Assembly: GCA_003996215.1 (NCBI GenBank)
Contig: QJPP01000311.1
Location: 1,054,001 to 1,118,000 of the forward strand
Direction of reading: 5' to 3'
DNA from: Jaltomata sinuosa
Taxonomy: Eukaryota > Streptophyta > Magnoliopsida > Solanales > Solanaceae
DNA: 64,000 bases
The notes beneath the pieces are model-generated. The model made no database searches. It was not told the origin of the DNA and worked only from the letters and a program-made list of their open reading frames with translations. Positions within the stretch are counted from its first letter, which is position 1. Each line of letters begins with the position of its first letter. Below, piece by piece: positions 45,898-58,504 of this stretch. A program made the translations under genes and the position numbers.

Positions 45898-47435
45898 TGT
45901 TGTCTATGAATCCGTAGCTAGTCAAAGTGTGTGCAAGTTAGCTCGAACATTACTTGATACCTATGTTGATGGAGGCAACAAGCAGATGCGGATCTAGATT
46001 ATAACCCATCGGTTCACGTGAACCTAGTATCTGTATTCGTAATATCTAGAAAATAGTTGGTTGTGAACGCAGTTGTATATAAACTTGAGGTCATCGTAGG
46101 ATTCTATAAACTTTAAATTTTGAATCCGCCTGTGGTTCTAGATTCCTATTTCATTATATTTAACAACTAATATGTAGCTATATTTTCTCATGTCATCTTG
46201 CATGCTGTGTTGTTTGGATAGATTTTAAAGAATACTTTTCTGGAGATTTTAAAGAGACTGAAAGCTTCTAATGTTAAGAAAAATTTTACGGTGGAAGAGG
46301 CACAAGTATTAGGTGGCATATAAAAGTCGTGTGAGGTCCCTCTTATATTTTGCCAAGTGGAATATAGGGTCTTACTATCATAAAAGTGGATCAAAGTCCT
46401 CCTATTTCTCTCTCTCCCTATTTCTTTCCTTTCTCATTTTTTTTGGTTTAATTGCTTTTATATTTATTTATTTATTGGTTTAAAATCAATTTGGTTTATT
46501 TACTCAAGCAAATTTTTTTCTTTCTTATCTTAATATTTTCATTCATCGAAAGTCCTTAACTTTAAAGTTTATAATATAAAATTCCTTTTCTTCAAATTTT
46601 TTGTCACATAAAAGACATTTAGCTTGGGAGTTTTACGTAAATTATGATATTTTATACAAATATATGGCGCCATCAAAATAAGTTAATTATATTTGAGATA
46701 ATTTTAGAAATTTCTCTTAATATTTCACTTCATAATTCTAAATTCGTTATGAGATACAGTTTATATTTGCTTTTCTTATTTTAATTTTTGTATTATAATT
46801 TTTACTTATTAACATTAATATTAAAAATATGATTTGACAATTTTACTTTTCTAATATACCCATTTGTATAGTAAAATACAGAACCATATTCATAATTTGA
46901 AATTTGTGTGAATTTTTATGCATCTAAAATTAAGAAATAAAAAGAGATAAAATAAAACCTATGAATCCGCCTCTGGTAAAATACATAAACACCTTTTTTT
47001 TTAAAAATAAAATTATGTGACAAAATTTTAAATTGGATGACTTTTATGTGATAAAAAATATTATTGTGTGATAAACTTTAAAGATAAATAACTTTTATGT
47101 AATAAGAAAATTAAAAAAATTATGTAAAATTCAAAGTTGTATAATCAGTGATAAAATTTATTTGAAAATTTTCAATTCTAAATATTTATTACAAAAAATA
47201 TGACCATTACAATTTCAACTTTAGTTTTAAAAATTTTAAATAAAATATTTTTTATTTTTATGACCGAATATTCAAAACCACTTTTCACTATGCCTCGATT
47301 TTATTGTTGTGTTTTTTAATTTGTGTATGAAATGGCATGAATAAATAAAGTAAAAAAAAAAAAGTAGTACTATATATTAGTTAGAGGACTGAATGGAAGA
47401 AGGTGGGGGTGGAGGAGGTGAAAAGAGAAAAAAAG
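45898..47435. other. Downstream of the NLR: AT-rich DNA with MITE-like remnants
   Basis: No gene is visible. At 45985-46135, GATGCGGATCTAGA to GAATCCGCCTGTGG with the perfect palindrome GGTTCACGTGAACC near 46011 looks like a short MITE; a second GAATCCGCCTCTGG lies at 46964. Sequence at 46360-46570 (CCTATTTCTCTCTCTCCC and following) resembles the interior of the Mutator-like element at 50939-52762, so part of a relative may lie here. Confidence 0.45.
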
Positions 47436-48308
47436 TGTTAGGATGTGATGGTTTTGATGACTGACAAGAAGCATGAAACAGGTCGGTTAACCTGGTCCAT
47501 ACGACATCAGCTCACAGGAATCCCAATTGGAGTAGGACTGTGACATATCACAATCCACATAGGCAAGACAGCCGTATAAATCAAGTCAGCAAAGAAGGGC
47601 AGATATGAAGTTGAAGTTGAGTCAAACTACAACACTGAAGTGTGGCACGAAGTTGAAGGCAAATAAGAGTCTTACTTAAAATAGAAGTCAATGCGAGTAG
47701 AGTTCGAGTGGAAGAAGGAGTTCAAGTTGAAGAAGAAATCCTTGAGGAGTGTGCTTAAATAGCAGAGCTGCTACACTAAGCACTGACGCACCTACAGAGA
47801 GAAAAAAGCAATTGTGAGATTGACTTTAGCAAGTGCAGCGAAGGCGACCGAAGAAACACATAGAAGAACATGGTCCTAAGTACTGAGTCTAGCTAAGGTA
47901 TCTTAGTAGTGAGGTATTAGGAGTTGATTCTTTGAATTGTAATCATAGTTCAGTGAGTTATAAACTGAATTAGGATTGTTGTCTTCAAGTTGGGTTAACT
48001 CGAAGATTGGGGAACACAAACCTTGGGTGGTTGGTGTTATTAGGAGTTAGAGTTTATAATTCCTTTGTTTATCATCGAATTGTAACCTGATTTGTTGAGG
48101 CTTATTGTTTAGTGAAGTTTGGGGTTAAATCCTGTAGTGGTATAGGTCGTGGTTTTTACACCTTTGTGAGCCGGGTGGTTTTTCACGTAAAATCACTATC
48201 TTATCTAGTTACTGGTTTCTTACTGTTGAAACACGTTAGGCAACCTGTTTCATCGATAGGCAACTCGTAGAGTTTGATAACTAAACTATTAGATCGTGTA
48301 GTATATCA
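47436..48308 (+). repeat. 5' LTR of the SIRE-like copia
   Basis: 873 bp from TGTTAGGATGTGATGG to ...GTATATCA. The 3' boundary is set by the primer site three bases later. No second copy is in the window. Confidence 0.78.
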
Positions 48309-48310
48309 AT

Positions 48311-48322
48311 TGGTATCAGAGC
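48311..48322 (+). promoter_or_regulatory. Primer-binding site, initiator tRNA-Met (SIRE-like copia)
   Basis: TGGTATCAGAGC. Confidence 0.9.
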
Positions 48323-48368
48323 GGGTTTCTTAATTAAGGACTAACACCTTAAGAACAAGATCCTGAAA

Positions 48369-50169
48369 ATGAATTCTGCACCTCCTATTGGACACTCTGA
48401 AGGACAATCCACTACCAGGCCTCCCCTCTTCAATGAGTCTCATTTCATCTGGTGGAAAGCTAGAATGGAGGACTTCATTCAAGCTGAAGACTATGAACTT
48501 TGGGACAGGATCACTGATGGTCCAACTATTCCTGTGAAAACTGTGGAAGGAGTTTCTGTGAAGAAAGTGAGAAGTGAATATACTCCTGATGATCTTATTG
48601 CCCTCAAGAAGAATGCTAAGGCAAAGAACATCCTAGTATGTGGACTAGGTCCTGATGAGTACAACCGAGTGTCTAGTTGTACTACTGCCAAGCAGATCTG
48701 GGATGCTCTGGTGAATGCGTATGAAGGAACAAGCCAAGTGAGGAAGTTCAGAGTGCCTTGCTGTTTACGGAATATGAAACCTTCAAAATGAAGGAAAGTG
48801 AGTCATTGCAGGACCTGATCACTCGACTCACCACTCTTGTCAATGAACTATCATCTCTAGGAAAGGTCTTGACTACTGAGGAACAAGTTGACAAGGTTCT
48901 AAGGATCTTACCCAAGTCAAAATGGAATGTAAAAGTCACAGCCATTATAGAAGCAAAGGACCTCACTACTATGTCTTTAGATGAACTGGTTGGGAACCTG
49001 AAAACATACGAAATGAATATGGAAAATCCAAAGAAAGGGGAAAGATCCAAAGAAAAGTCACTAGCCCTCAAAGCATCTGAAAGCGATGATTCAGATTTTG
49101 ATGAAGATCAAGTTGCAGTCCTGGCAAAGAACTTCAAGAAATTTTTCAAGAAGGGAGGTAGCTTTGACAAGAAAGAAACAGGTAGTAAGAACCGGTCTAC
49201 TGAAAAAGGCCAGGGAGGATGCTATAAGTGTGGAAAAACTGACCACATGGTGAAAGACTGTCCTCAATGGAAAATTGAGTGGAGAAAAGAAAGGGCTGAA
49301 AAGGAAGAAAAGATGAACTCCAAGAAGAAAGAAAAGGAGGACTATGCTACGGTGGCAGCCTGGGGATCTGGAGATGAGGAATCTAATGATGATGAAATAG
49401 ATGAAACTGCACTCATGGTCATTAGAGACTCAGACATAGAGGAGAAAGAAGAAGAGATCAATCCTGAAAACTCATTGCCCTAATGAATGCTCTGATTGAA
49501 GACTATGTTGAACAAACTTCTGATAGGAACCGATTGTTCAGTGCTCTTGCAAGTCTGAAGTTTGAATATATTGATCTTGAGACATGCAAGACTTCCACTG
49601 ACAAAGAAAATGGTGTCCTAAAGGAACATATCAGTCAACTTGATTCAATCAACTTAAGTCTAAAATCAGAAATCTTGAAAAATGCAATCTCTAAAAAGGC
49701 CAAAAATGAGATGAGTAACAGTCAAGAGTTAGCTGAATCAGAACTAAAGACCTGCAAAGAAAGTCTTCTCTATGAAAGGGAAAAAGTGAGAAAATTGAGT
49801 CTAGAAAACTCCAGAATAAAGCTTGATCTTGAAAGGGCAAATAGGTGGACTAACTCATCTAGAATAGTTAACAAATTAGGAGAAATGACTCATAATGAAA
49901 AGGCAGGTCTAGGATTTCATAAAGAAACAACTTCCACTAAAGACTTGTGTTTCATTTGTGATCAGCTGGGGTACCCTACCACTGAGTGTCTAACTGCAGC
50001 CTGGTACACAAATAAAAACATTAAGCAGGCCAAGAAAAATAGTTCTGAATCTGTGATCAGGAACAGGTCATCTAACTTGTTGCCTCGATGGGCCAGAAGA
50101 AACTTGACTCACCCCTTTGTGCATAAGAAAGGACCCAAGCTTGTCTGTGTTCCTAAAATTAACCCTTAA
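48369..50169 (+). pseudogene. SIRE-like copia gag, frameshifted
   Basis: It starts MNSAPPIGHSEGQS at 48369 and reads 140 codons (PPLFNESHFIWWKARMEDFI, the DUF4219/UBN2 gag start). A frame change near 48740-48760 follows, then 241 open codons with the zinc knuckle CYKCGKTDHMVKDC (complete CX2CX4HX4C, about 49220-49262). After TAA at 49481 a third stretch (49483-50169) has a coiled-coil-like Lys/Glu/Ser-rich region and a second Cys motif CFICDQLGYPTTEC with Tyr in place of His. Only about two frame changes separate the parts, so decay is moderate. Confidence 0.82.
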
Positions 50170-50638
50170 AACTGTTTTGCAGGTGAAAGTGAAAGGAAGC
50201 AAGAAGCATTGGTATATGGATAGTGCTTACTCAAGACACATGACAGGAGACAAAGGGAAGTTCCTTTCACTCGCCTTAATCAAAGGGGGAAATGTATCTT
50301 TTAGAGGAGGCAAAAAGGGTAGATTTACTGGAGTTGGAAAGATTGGAAAATCCACAACAAAAGCAGTGGAGGAAGTGTACCATGTTGATGGGCTGATGCA
50401 CAATCTACTCAGTATTTCTCAGCTATGTGACAAAGGTAATAAGGTAACTTTCACTTCTACAGGTTGCAAGGTTAAGATGATGGACACCAAGGAAGTTGTT
50501 CTGACTGCACAAAGGTATAAGAATGTATATAAAGCTGATATCTTGGGAATGCCTGGCACTAACCTGACCTGTCTCAGTGCAATTGACTGTGACCCCCTAC
50601 TATGGCACAAACGACTTGGGCATGCTAGTTTGAAATAG
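50170..50638 (+). pseudogene. SIRE-like copia protease and GAG-pre-integrase, truncated
   Basis: HWYMDSAYSRHMTGDKGKF holds the active site as D-S-A rather than D-S-G, so the catalytic loop is altered. It is followed by VEEVYHVDGLMHNLLSISQL and the zinc-binding start LLWHKRLGHASLK, then a stop and the end of the element at 50638. Confidence 0.8.
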
Positions 50639-50645
50639 GTGAACA

Positions 50646-50812
50646 AACGCCTCACCTCGGATACATCCCACCCGATGTATAAAAGGTAAAATCAATGTAT
50701 TATCCAGAGGTGAGGCGATGTATCACGACTTGGGGTGATGTATCCGAGCGAAATTGAGGTGGGAAAAAGAGTAATTAGCTCTCAAAAATATGTGTTTTAT
50801 GTAAGTTACCCA
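50646..50812. repeat. Partial copy of the GATACAT/ATGTATC repeat
   Basis: GCCTCACCTCGGATACATCC and TATGTGTTTTATGTAAGTTA match the element at 38899-39322. The left part is missing and the copy abuts the truncated copia. Confidence 0.8.
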
Positions 50813-50938
50813 ATTTTTAAATCCCAATTCAGCTGAAAACTTGGCCCAACTCAAATTTCCCAGTCCAATTCCAATATTGTCTCGGCCCAAACTCTCCAGT
50901 TTCTCTTAGCCCTCCATCAGCAAACATATTACATATAC

Positions 50939-52312
50939 GAAATTTTTTATTATGTATGAGGAACAAGTATGATGTGGCAGACAATAATTGTACGAGGCTT
51001 CATTCATTTTTTGTCAACTAGATTATTGGGTCCCATTTTTATAAAAAATAGGCCAAAGTCCCTCATTTTTTCTCTCTCTTTTCTTTTTCATTTTTCTTTT
51101 TGTTTAACTTTACTTTTCATTCTTTTTACGTGCAATTAATTTTCCAAGTGGAGTCCCTCATTTCTCTCTCTCCCTTTATCTCTTTTTTCTTTTCTAATTT
51201 TTTAAATTGGTTTAATTTTGGTTTTTCATCACTTTTTCGTGTAATTATTTTTTCAAAATTAGCTATTTTCTTATTTTAATATTTTTATTCATGAAAAGTG
51301 TAAAATTAAATATTTTTTGTCTAACTCGTCTATTTCTAATATTCTAACGTTATATGGACTTGTTTGATTATAAATTATTATTATTTTTGAAATTTTTTAT
51401 TTTATTTTATTTAAAAATTAGCGTTTGACCATGAAAATTTCAAATACAATTTAAAGCTGTATTTGGAATTTGAAAATCACCCAAAAACTTGTTTTCATTT
51501 TCTTCATTTTCATTAGATTTTTTCTTTTCAAATTTTATCCTTATTTTTTACTTTTTATAAAATGACCATATCTAAATTATATTACATCTTTTTCTTTTTT
51601 AAGAAAAATATATTTAAACAATCAAATATTATTTGCATAAACTATAACCAAACACAGTACCATCTTTAACTCCAACTTTAAAATTTAAAAAATGTGAACA
51701 TATATTTGTAATAGTATGTAGTAGCTCGTATATGAAATCTAAGCAATGACATTAGGTGATTATTTATTTTGAGATTTTTTTTTTTGAGAAGATTTGATTG
51801 TATGTTTCAAGTAATTTAATCAAGTTGAGTGATTTTGCTATTTTTTTGAAATTGGGGTATAAATCATATTTAGGAAAAGTATATTCAATTTTAAATATTC
51901 TTTGCAAAAAATATGGTCCACCACAACTTCAACTTTAAAAATTTCAAATAATATGAATAATATTTGATTTTCATTGCTAAATGCCCTCTAAAACTAATTT
52001 GTTCTGTAATTCTTTTTTAAACAATTTCATAATTTTAAAAACACTTAAATTCATCAAATACTCATCAACAAGAGAATATAAAAGAGAGAACATCACTAGT
52101 CCAACGTCTTTTTCATCCGTTATACTAAAGAAACAACATTAGCGAGAAAGTTTATTTAGAACTATAGAAAAGATTTACTCATGAGAAATGACGAGATTTA
52201 TAGTTAAGGACATTTCAGCGCACTAAAGCTTCTGTTATGCGCAGAGTCAAGAAAAAGATCGAACTACAAAAGTCTATTATATACGATTTTATCATACATT
52301 TCATGATGAAAG

Positions 52313-52370
<58 letters not shown>

Positions 52371-52762
52371 ACATAGCTTTAAAAAAATAATAGGATTATC
52401 AAAGTTAAAAAAAAAGAATATTATGTTTTGCACTTTCAGTCGAAAAAAAGATAATGGTACATATTTGATAAAATTAATGTTTTGCCTAATAATGATAGAA
52501 ATGGATAAAATATTATGCTTTGCACTTTCAGTGAGTAAAAATGTTAAGATAAAAAAGGTTGCAAATTTTGGAAAATTAATTGCACGTAAAACGAGGTGAA
52601 AAGTAAAGTTAAACAAAAAATAAATGAAAAAGAAAAGAGAGAGAAAAAAAGAGGAACTTTGACCCATTTTTATAAAAATAGGACCCAATAATCTAGTTGA
52701 CAAAAAATGAGTGATACAACTATTGTCTGCATACTTGTCCCTCATACATAATAAAAAATTTC
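50939..52762. mobile_element. Mutator-like element, non-autonomous, TIRs of about 200 bp
   Basis: The left end GAAATTTTTTATTATGTATG and the reverse complement of the right end are nearly identical for about 200-220 bases (50939-51160 against 52560-52762), with a few small indels. A 9-bp target duplication with one mismatch, TACATATAC and TAAATATAC, flanks it. Long TIRs plus a 9-bp duplication are the Mutator pattern. The 1.4-kb interior is AT-rich and has no transposase. Confidence 0.82.
52314..52368. repeat. (TA)n microsatellite, 55 bases
   Basis: Uninterrupted alternating T and A inside the Mutator-like element. The long open frame across it is an artefact of the repeat. Confidence 0.95.
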
Positions 52763-52771
52763 TAAATATAC

Positions 52772-55700
52772 ATACACACTCCCAAATCGCAACAATACAC
52801 ATATATTTTCCCCAACTTTCTTCTCACGCACAACTCACCTCTCTCTTCATCTTCTTCCAACGGAACCCAACTACGAAGAAACCCAGAAACGCTAAATGTT
52901 TCTGCCCAAAACGACAACCACAGCACCAGCAAATGACACCAACGAGTTCCCTAGCTCCGTCAAAACTCACTCCGTTTTCGTCCTTGTGCGATTTCGACGA
53001 GCTGTCAAGACCCAGAAGCTTCTAGAGGCCCTAGGTGGCACCTCCTCCGCGAATTTCGTGGAAATTCGCTATGATTCGTACCAAGGATGAGCTGTGAATC
53101 CTTATCCCTAATTCGAATTTCAAAATTATCCAAGCGATTTTCCAAGTTTACCCATCCGTTTTTCCCCTCTTTTCACCCAAAATTTCCCCTATAAATACGT
53201 GAAAGTTTCAGAGAGAAAAATACATTAAAGGGTTGAATTCCGTGGAAATCCTATCAACCTCCGGTAGTGCGAGTCTCTGACGAGCTCACGAATCCCAGTT
53301 TGCTGCCCAGAAACAACTGATCCTCTCGTTCAACTTTTTCTTTCCTTTCCGGCAGTTAGATTTCGTGAATTGCTGGGCTGGTCTTGTTTGAAACTATTTG
53401 ATTATTATGAGGGATTACGGATGAAAATTTAGAGTTTTTGTTCGCTTGAAATTGTTGTTTGTGTGACGTTGAGAAAAAGTTGCTAATAAGTGTTTGGAGT
53501 TTCGCTCGTTTGTTGGAAAGTTGTAATCCAAGCAGAGGCTGTATAAATTTTTCTTTGTTTATTGCTAAGTTGTGACCATGTATGTGTTCAAATAAGTGTG
53601 TTTGAGTGATTGTTATCATTAATTAAGTGTATTTTCAGACTAAGGACTCTCGAAGAGTCTTCTCGATTCTAGATATCGAGAAAGACCCATAAAGGGACGA
53701 AGTCGTTCTTCCTCGAGGCTTGCTCTCTAGTTCTTTCTCAAGGAAGAAGGGAAGGAGATGAAGAAAAACCTCATAATTTGTCCATTTTGCATTCAAAACT
53801 TCCCTGCTAGAAGTTTTCTTATTTGATTATTAAATGAGTTATTCAACTCAGGTTTCATGAAGTTTGTATTTTCTTGTCGTGAATGTAGAGTAAGGTTGTT
53901 TTGCTCTATTGATTCCGTTGGTTGATGGGAATATGAGTAAGCCAATACGATTCTTGGGATTACTTGCTAGTTCTTCCTCAAAGATCAAAGCTGTAGAATA
54001 AAGCTAGAATTTGCTATGATATGTGTTCATCTTCGAGTTCTTCGAAATTGGTTCCCTATTTGTCTCTGTGCTAAGTATTTTGGTTTAAGTTCTTCGAAAT
54101 TTTTGTCCTGCTGGCTTATGTTATTAGAGAGAGTATGATGGTTCCTTTCTTGCTCTGTTCCTCCCATTCGTCCTGGCTGTTTCTCAGAGCTTACAGTAAT
54201 GGAAGTTTAACTCTTTATATGCATAGTATCGTGTCATTCGTTTAAGGTTGAGTTTAGTATGTTTCCTTGACGTGTTGTTTAGATCAAGCTAGAATTATAT
54301 CTTAGAGAAGATTTGATCCTTGCTTTGAATGTGAACCTACTTCCCCTGCCTTAATCAACATAAAAATGAGCATGTTCTTTTCTTTTTTAAAAAAATAAAT
54401 GAAAATGAGTGGTCAGGTTTAAGTTGGAAAGTGTCTTCCATATTTCAAGTTCATTGTATGCGTAAGCTTGTTCTTTGTGTGTTGAACTCCATGTTGCAAT
54501 CTTGTTTTAGGTACTGGGTTTACCACTCGAAAGTTAAAACAGAGTGAATTTAGTTTTCAAAAGTTTTAAATTTCTCTTCCCTTTTTGAGTACCTTGCCAC
54601 AAGTACCGTTAGTCCCCTTTTTGTCAAAATCATGTCTTTGGTTGTGTTATTACTATAAGATCAGGTTTATCTCTTCAAAGGCTTAGCTCTCTTTCAAAAA
54701 TGTTAAAGAATTGGTTTTGATTTATATTCCTTTAAAAAATAAGCTAGATTCTTGTTTCTAATTATGTGCTCATCATGTGAAGAACCCTTTTGTTGCTTTG
54801 TTTTTGGCTACTGCCTTAGCCCCAGTTTTGCTTTAGAAGCCAAGGTTGTAATTTCTATAAGTTCAAGAAATCAAGCTTATTTTCTGAGAAACAATACCCG
54901 CATCAGTGTGTATTTGAATGGGTCTGAACTAGCTGAATTTAAATCAACAGTAGCCTTGAGTTAGCTCCAACTTCCTCTGTCTTCATCGAATTTAATTCCC
55001 TTAGTTTAATTAAAATTGATTGGCTCTTTGGACCCTCATTTGATACTCAAAATTGTTTGATGATTTATTATTTGTGTGATCTCTCTCTCTTACTAATCTT
55101 TTTCTTCGGTTCTCTTGCGTATGAAATCCCGGATGAGTTCAAGTTGGACTCTCACTCCCTGCATTTTGATGGGCCGAGGAGGCCCACTAGCTTCGAGACA
55201 GATCTCTTTCAAATCCAACAAGACTAATCCCGAGCCAAGAAGAAATAAATAATGTGTGGCCTAAGTGCTACACACGAGAAAGGGAAGCAAAAATACAGGG
55301 AAGGTCAAAGGAGCGGAAATAGTTAAACGAGCTTAACCCAAAATTGGTAGTCCAATACGGACATTTGTAGGAGTTTGAGCCTAAGTGCCTAAACCCAATT
55401 TCTTATTCTCTTTAGTTTAGGATTATTTGTATAATTTGGATCTTTGTAAACACTAACTCTTTTAAATAACTTAGTTTAGTTCCCTATTGGAGTACCATGT
55501 GTTTTACTTGCAAGATTTTCATATCTTCGTAAATTGCTATTAAGTTTTACTTGTAAAATCTGCTCAATTTGCCAATCCTTTTCTATGAACAAATATTTCA
55601 CGAAAATAACCCATTTCCCTTTACTTATTAAATATTCGCATGATTTTCAAGTTAGTCGAATATAATAAGTTAGAAAAATAGCCGGATAGCCGCAAGTTAG

Positions 55701-55845
55701 TGGACATTTCGAATGCCTTAAAACCCTTCTCGAAATGTTAATATTAACTTCTTACTCGGATTTCTTAAATTCAAAAGATTTTTATCTGTTTTAAATTTTT
55801 TGAATATTTTTCAATGATTTTCTTGATTTTTCCTAAAAGATTAAG
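52772..55845 (+). repeat. Probable gypsy (Tat/Ogre-type) LTR, about 3 kb
   Basis: A TATA box CCCTATAAATA at 53188-53197 is followed by a leader-like region with no host gene, and the segment ends just before TGGCGACTCTG at 55846, the start of the tRNA-Arg-type primer site of Ogre/Tat elements. Text at about 55120-55400 (GCATTTTGATGGGCCGAGG, GGTCAAAGGAGCGG) is like Ogre LTR ends as I remember them. The left border is unclear and may be where the Mutator target site sits. No internal region follows; it runs into a copia fragment. Confidence 0.45.
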
Positions 55846-55856
55846 TGGCGACTCTG
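55846..55856 (+). promoter_or_regulatory. Partial primer-binding site, tRNA-Arg type (Ogre/Tat)
   Basis: TGGCGACTCTG, then the match is lost (TTTTAATT). Only 11 bases fit. Confidence 0.4.
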
Positions 55857-55974
55857 TTTTAATTAAGTTTGATAATTTCTTAAGTTTTCAAGTTTAATAC
55901 AAGTCAAAACTATTTCAAAAACGAAGTTGCTTTTTCTTTTCCAAATAAATGAAAGTGAAAAATGCGATAAAACA

Positions 55975-57019
55975 CCTGTTCCAATGCATTTTGTGGACAT
56001 TGATTCAATGAGAATTTGTCACCTTTAATGATAGGTGCTGCTATAGGTGAACAGGTTTTCATTTCATATATTTTCAGAATTCTTTCAATGTAGGCCTTTT
56101 GAGATAATCCAAGCGATAGCAGTTTTTCATTTCATATATTTTCAGAATTCTTTCAATGTAGGCCTTTTGAGATAATCCAAGCAATCGCTGAGATCTATCT
56201 TTGTGAATCTCAATGCCAATGATAAAGGAGGCTTCACCCATATCCTTCATTTCAAAATTCTGGATAAGAAACTGTTTTGTCTCATGCAACAACCCAAAAT
56301 CACTACTAGCAAGTAAAATATCATCCACATATAGGACTAAGAAAATATATTTGCTCCCACTTATCTTAAGGTATATACGTTGATCAATAATGTTCTCCGT
56401 AAATTCAAATAAAGAAAAAACATTATGAAATTTAATATACCATTGGCAAGAAACCTGTTTTAGTCCATAAATAGATTTATTCAACATGCAAACAAGGTGA
56501 CTTTCATCCTTATCACAAAATCCTTCAAGTTGACGCTTGTATACCTCTTCTTCAAGAGCTCCATTCAAGAAAGTCATTTTCACATCCATTTGATGTAGCT
56601 CTAGATCAAAGTGAGCTACTAGTGCCATGATTATTCTTAATGAATCCTTCTTTGACATAGGAGAGAAAGTTTCATGATAATCAATATCTTCATTTTGAGT
56701 GAAACCCTTGGCTACAAGTCTAGCTTTATATCGTTCAATATTATCATAAGAGTCTTTTGGTTTTATAAACCCATTTAGATCCTATAGTAGAGACTCTCTT
56801 TGGTAATTCAACGAGATTCCAGACTTTATTTTTGGCTATAGATTCCAACTCTTCTTTCATGGCATCATACCAAAGTATGAAATTTTCTCCACTCATGGCT
56901 TGTGAAAAAGAGCATGGATCATCTTTTAGTCCAATATCATAATCAGACTCTTGAAGGTATACAACATAGTCTTCAGAAATTGCTGGTTTACGAACTCTTG
57001 AGGATTTTCTTACTTCCAC
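55975..57019 (-). pseudogene. Copia reverse transcriptase, broken
   Basis: Minus strand: from 57019 VRKSSRVRKPAISEDYVVYL, then KVWNLVELPKRVSTIGSKWV. After a gap, from 56658, LELHQMDVKMTFLNGALEEE and LNKSIYGLKQVSCQWYIKFH, and the catalytic box LVLYVDDILLASSD with the Asp pair (about 56340-56310). The C-terminal part MGEASFIIGIEIHKDRS is followed by a 68-bp tandem duplication that shifts the frame. The thumb end reaches about 55975 and RNase H is absent. Confidence 0.85.
56056..56191 (-). repeat. 68-bp tandem duplication in the RT pseudogene
   Basis: CATTTCATATATTTTCAGAA and the following bases to GATAATCCAAGC occur at 56060 and again at 56128, offset 68. As 68 is not a multiple of three it shifts the frame. 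Confidence 0.92.
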
Positions 57020-58504
57020 TTGTTCAGGTCCTCCTTCAACAATGGGTTCAGGTAAAGCGGGTTGTTCTTCATGTGGCTCATCAAGTGATGGTGGTTCTTG
57101 AACTTATTGCTCTTCAGGCAATTCATGAGAATTTATCTGATTTGCATTCAATTTCTCAATGTATAAAGGTACCGCAGGTGGTTCCCTTATTTTTTTCAGT
57201 TCCACCACTTGAGTTGAACCACTCCCACTTACTTCATGTTTCTCAGGAAACTTAGCATTTCTAGCCTGAACAATTTTAGGAGAATGAGACGGACAATAAA
57301 ATTTAAATCATTTAGAGTTAATCGGATAGCCTATAAAGAAATCGTTTATTGTTCTTTCATCCAACTTTTTTATATGTGAGTTGTAAACCCTCACCTCAGT
57401 TGGACATCCCCAAACATGTAAATGACTTAAACTAGGTTTTCATCCTTTAAATAATTCAAAAGGTGTCTTTGGAACAGCCTTGGATGGAACCCTATTTAAA
57501 ATATACACAACAGTTTTTAAGGCTTCACTCCATAAGGATAAAGATAAACTTGATCTGCTAATCATGTTTCTTACCATGTTCATTAATGTTCGGTTCCTTC
57601 TTTGAGCCATATCATTTTATTGTGGTGTTCCTGGCATGGTATATTGAGCAATTATACCTTCTTTTTTAAGGAACTTAGCAAATGGACCTTTAACTTGTCC
57701 CTTATCTGTGTACCTACCATAATATTCTCCACCCTTATCAGATCTTACAATTTTAATATGAGCTTCAGTTTGTTTCTCTACTTCTGTTTTAAAAACTTTA
57801 CAAGCATGAAGTGCTTCTGATTTATTAAACAGAAAATAGAGATACGTATATCTTGAATAGTCATCAATAAAAGAGATAAAATATCTCTCACCATTCAAGT
57901 AAGGGGTAGAAAAAGGTCCACAAATATCTGTATGTATGATCTCAAGCAATTGAGAACTTCTTTTGGCACCTTTAGTGGATTTGTTGGTCTGCTTACCCTT
58001 TATGCAGTCCACACTAGTCCCAAAATCAGCAAAATCAAGAGCTTCTAGAACTCCATCATTAACCAACCTTTTGATTCTTTCAATTGAGATGTGTCCCAAT
58101 CTCTTGTGCCAAAGACTTGATGAGTTTTCATTGATAATACATCGCTTAGTGCCAACTTCTTTATCATGTAGAGTTAAGACATTACATTCATTCACGAGGG
58201 CTAGCTCAAATTTAAATAATTTCTCATATAAATTTTCAAAATCAATAACTTTATTGCTTTTCAAAAGTTTCATTGAAGAATAATGAAAATTGAAATCATA
58301 ACCAGCTAATGATAGTCTTGAAAGAGAAATTAAATTCCTAGAATAAGATGGAACATAAAAAGTGTTTTCTAAATCTAATTGAAAATCATCTTTTAAAATG
58401 AGCCTATAAGCCCCCACGCCTTCCACATGCGATGCCGTCCTATTGCCAAAATAAATATTTTGTTCACTTTCTATCGGCTTCCTTAGAGTTAGAAAACCCT
58501 GCAT
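57020..58504 (-). pseudogene. Copia GAG-pre-integrase and integrase
   Basis: One open stretch from 58504 to 57617 (295 codons): SYSRNLISLSRLSLAGYDF (protease end), SSLWHKRLGHISIERIKRL (zinc-binding His pair), CIKGKQTNKS (one Cys of the CX2C kept, the other replaced), LLEIIHTDICGPFSTPYLNG (first catalytic Asp), FISFIDDYSRYTYLYFL, and IVRSDKGGEYYGRY (second Asp). It ends TMPGTPQ at a stop where the family continues with HNG. The catalytic Glu region and C-terminal part continue in broken form to about 57300. Confidence 0.86.

Larger units (their letters stand above)
47436..50640 (+). mobile_element. Ty1/copia element, SIRE/Maximus-like, 5' part only
   Basis: LTR 47436-48308, tRNA-Met primer site, long gag with two Cys-rich motifs, protease and GAG-pre-integrase, then an abrupt end at about 50640 where unrelated repeat sequence starts. 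RT, RNase H, most of integrase and the 3' LTR are missing. The long gag with an extra C-terminal region and a CFICDQLGYPTTEC motif is typical of SIRE-type elements, from family knowledge. Confidence 0.85.

Noticed and set aside
52215..52802. 195-codon open frame on the minus strand
   Set aside because: It crosses the TA microsatellite and both TIR and interior of the Mutator-like element, translating to a repetitive I/Y tract. There is no domain; it is an open frame by composition.
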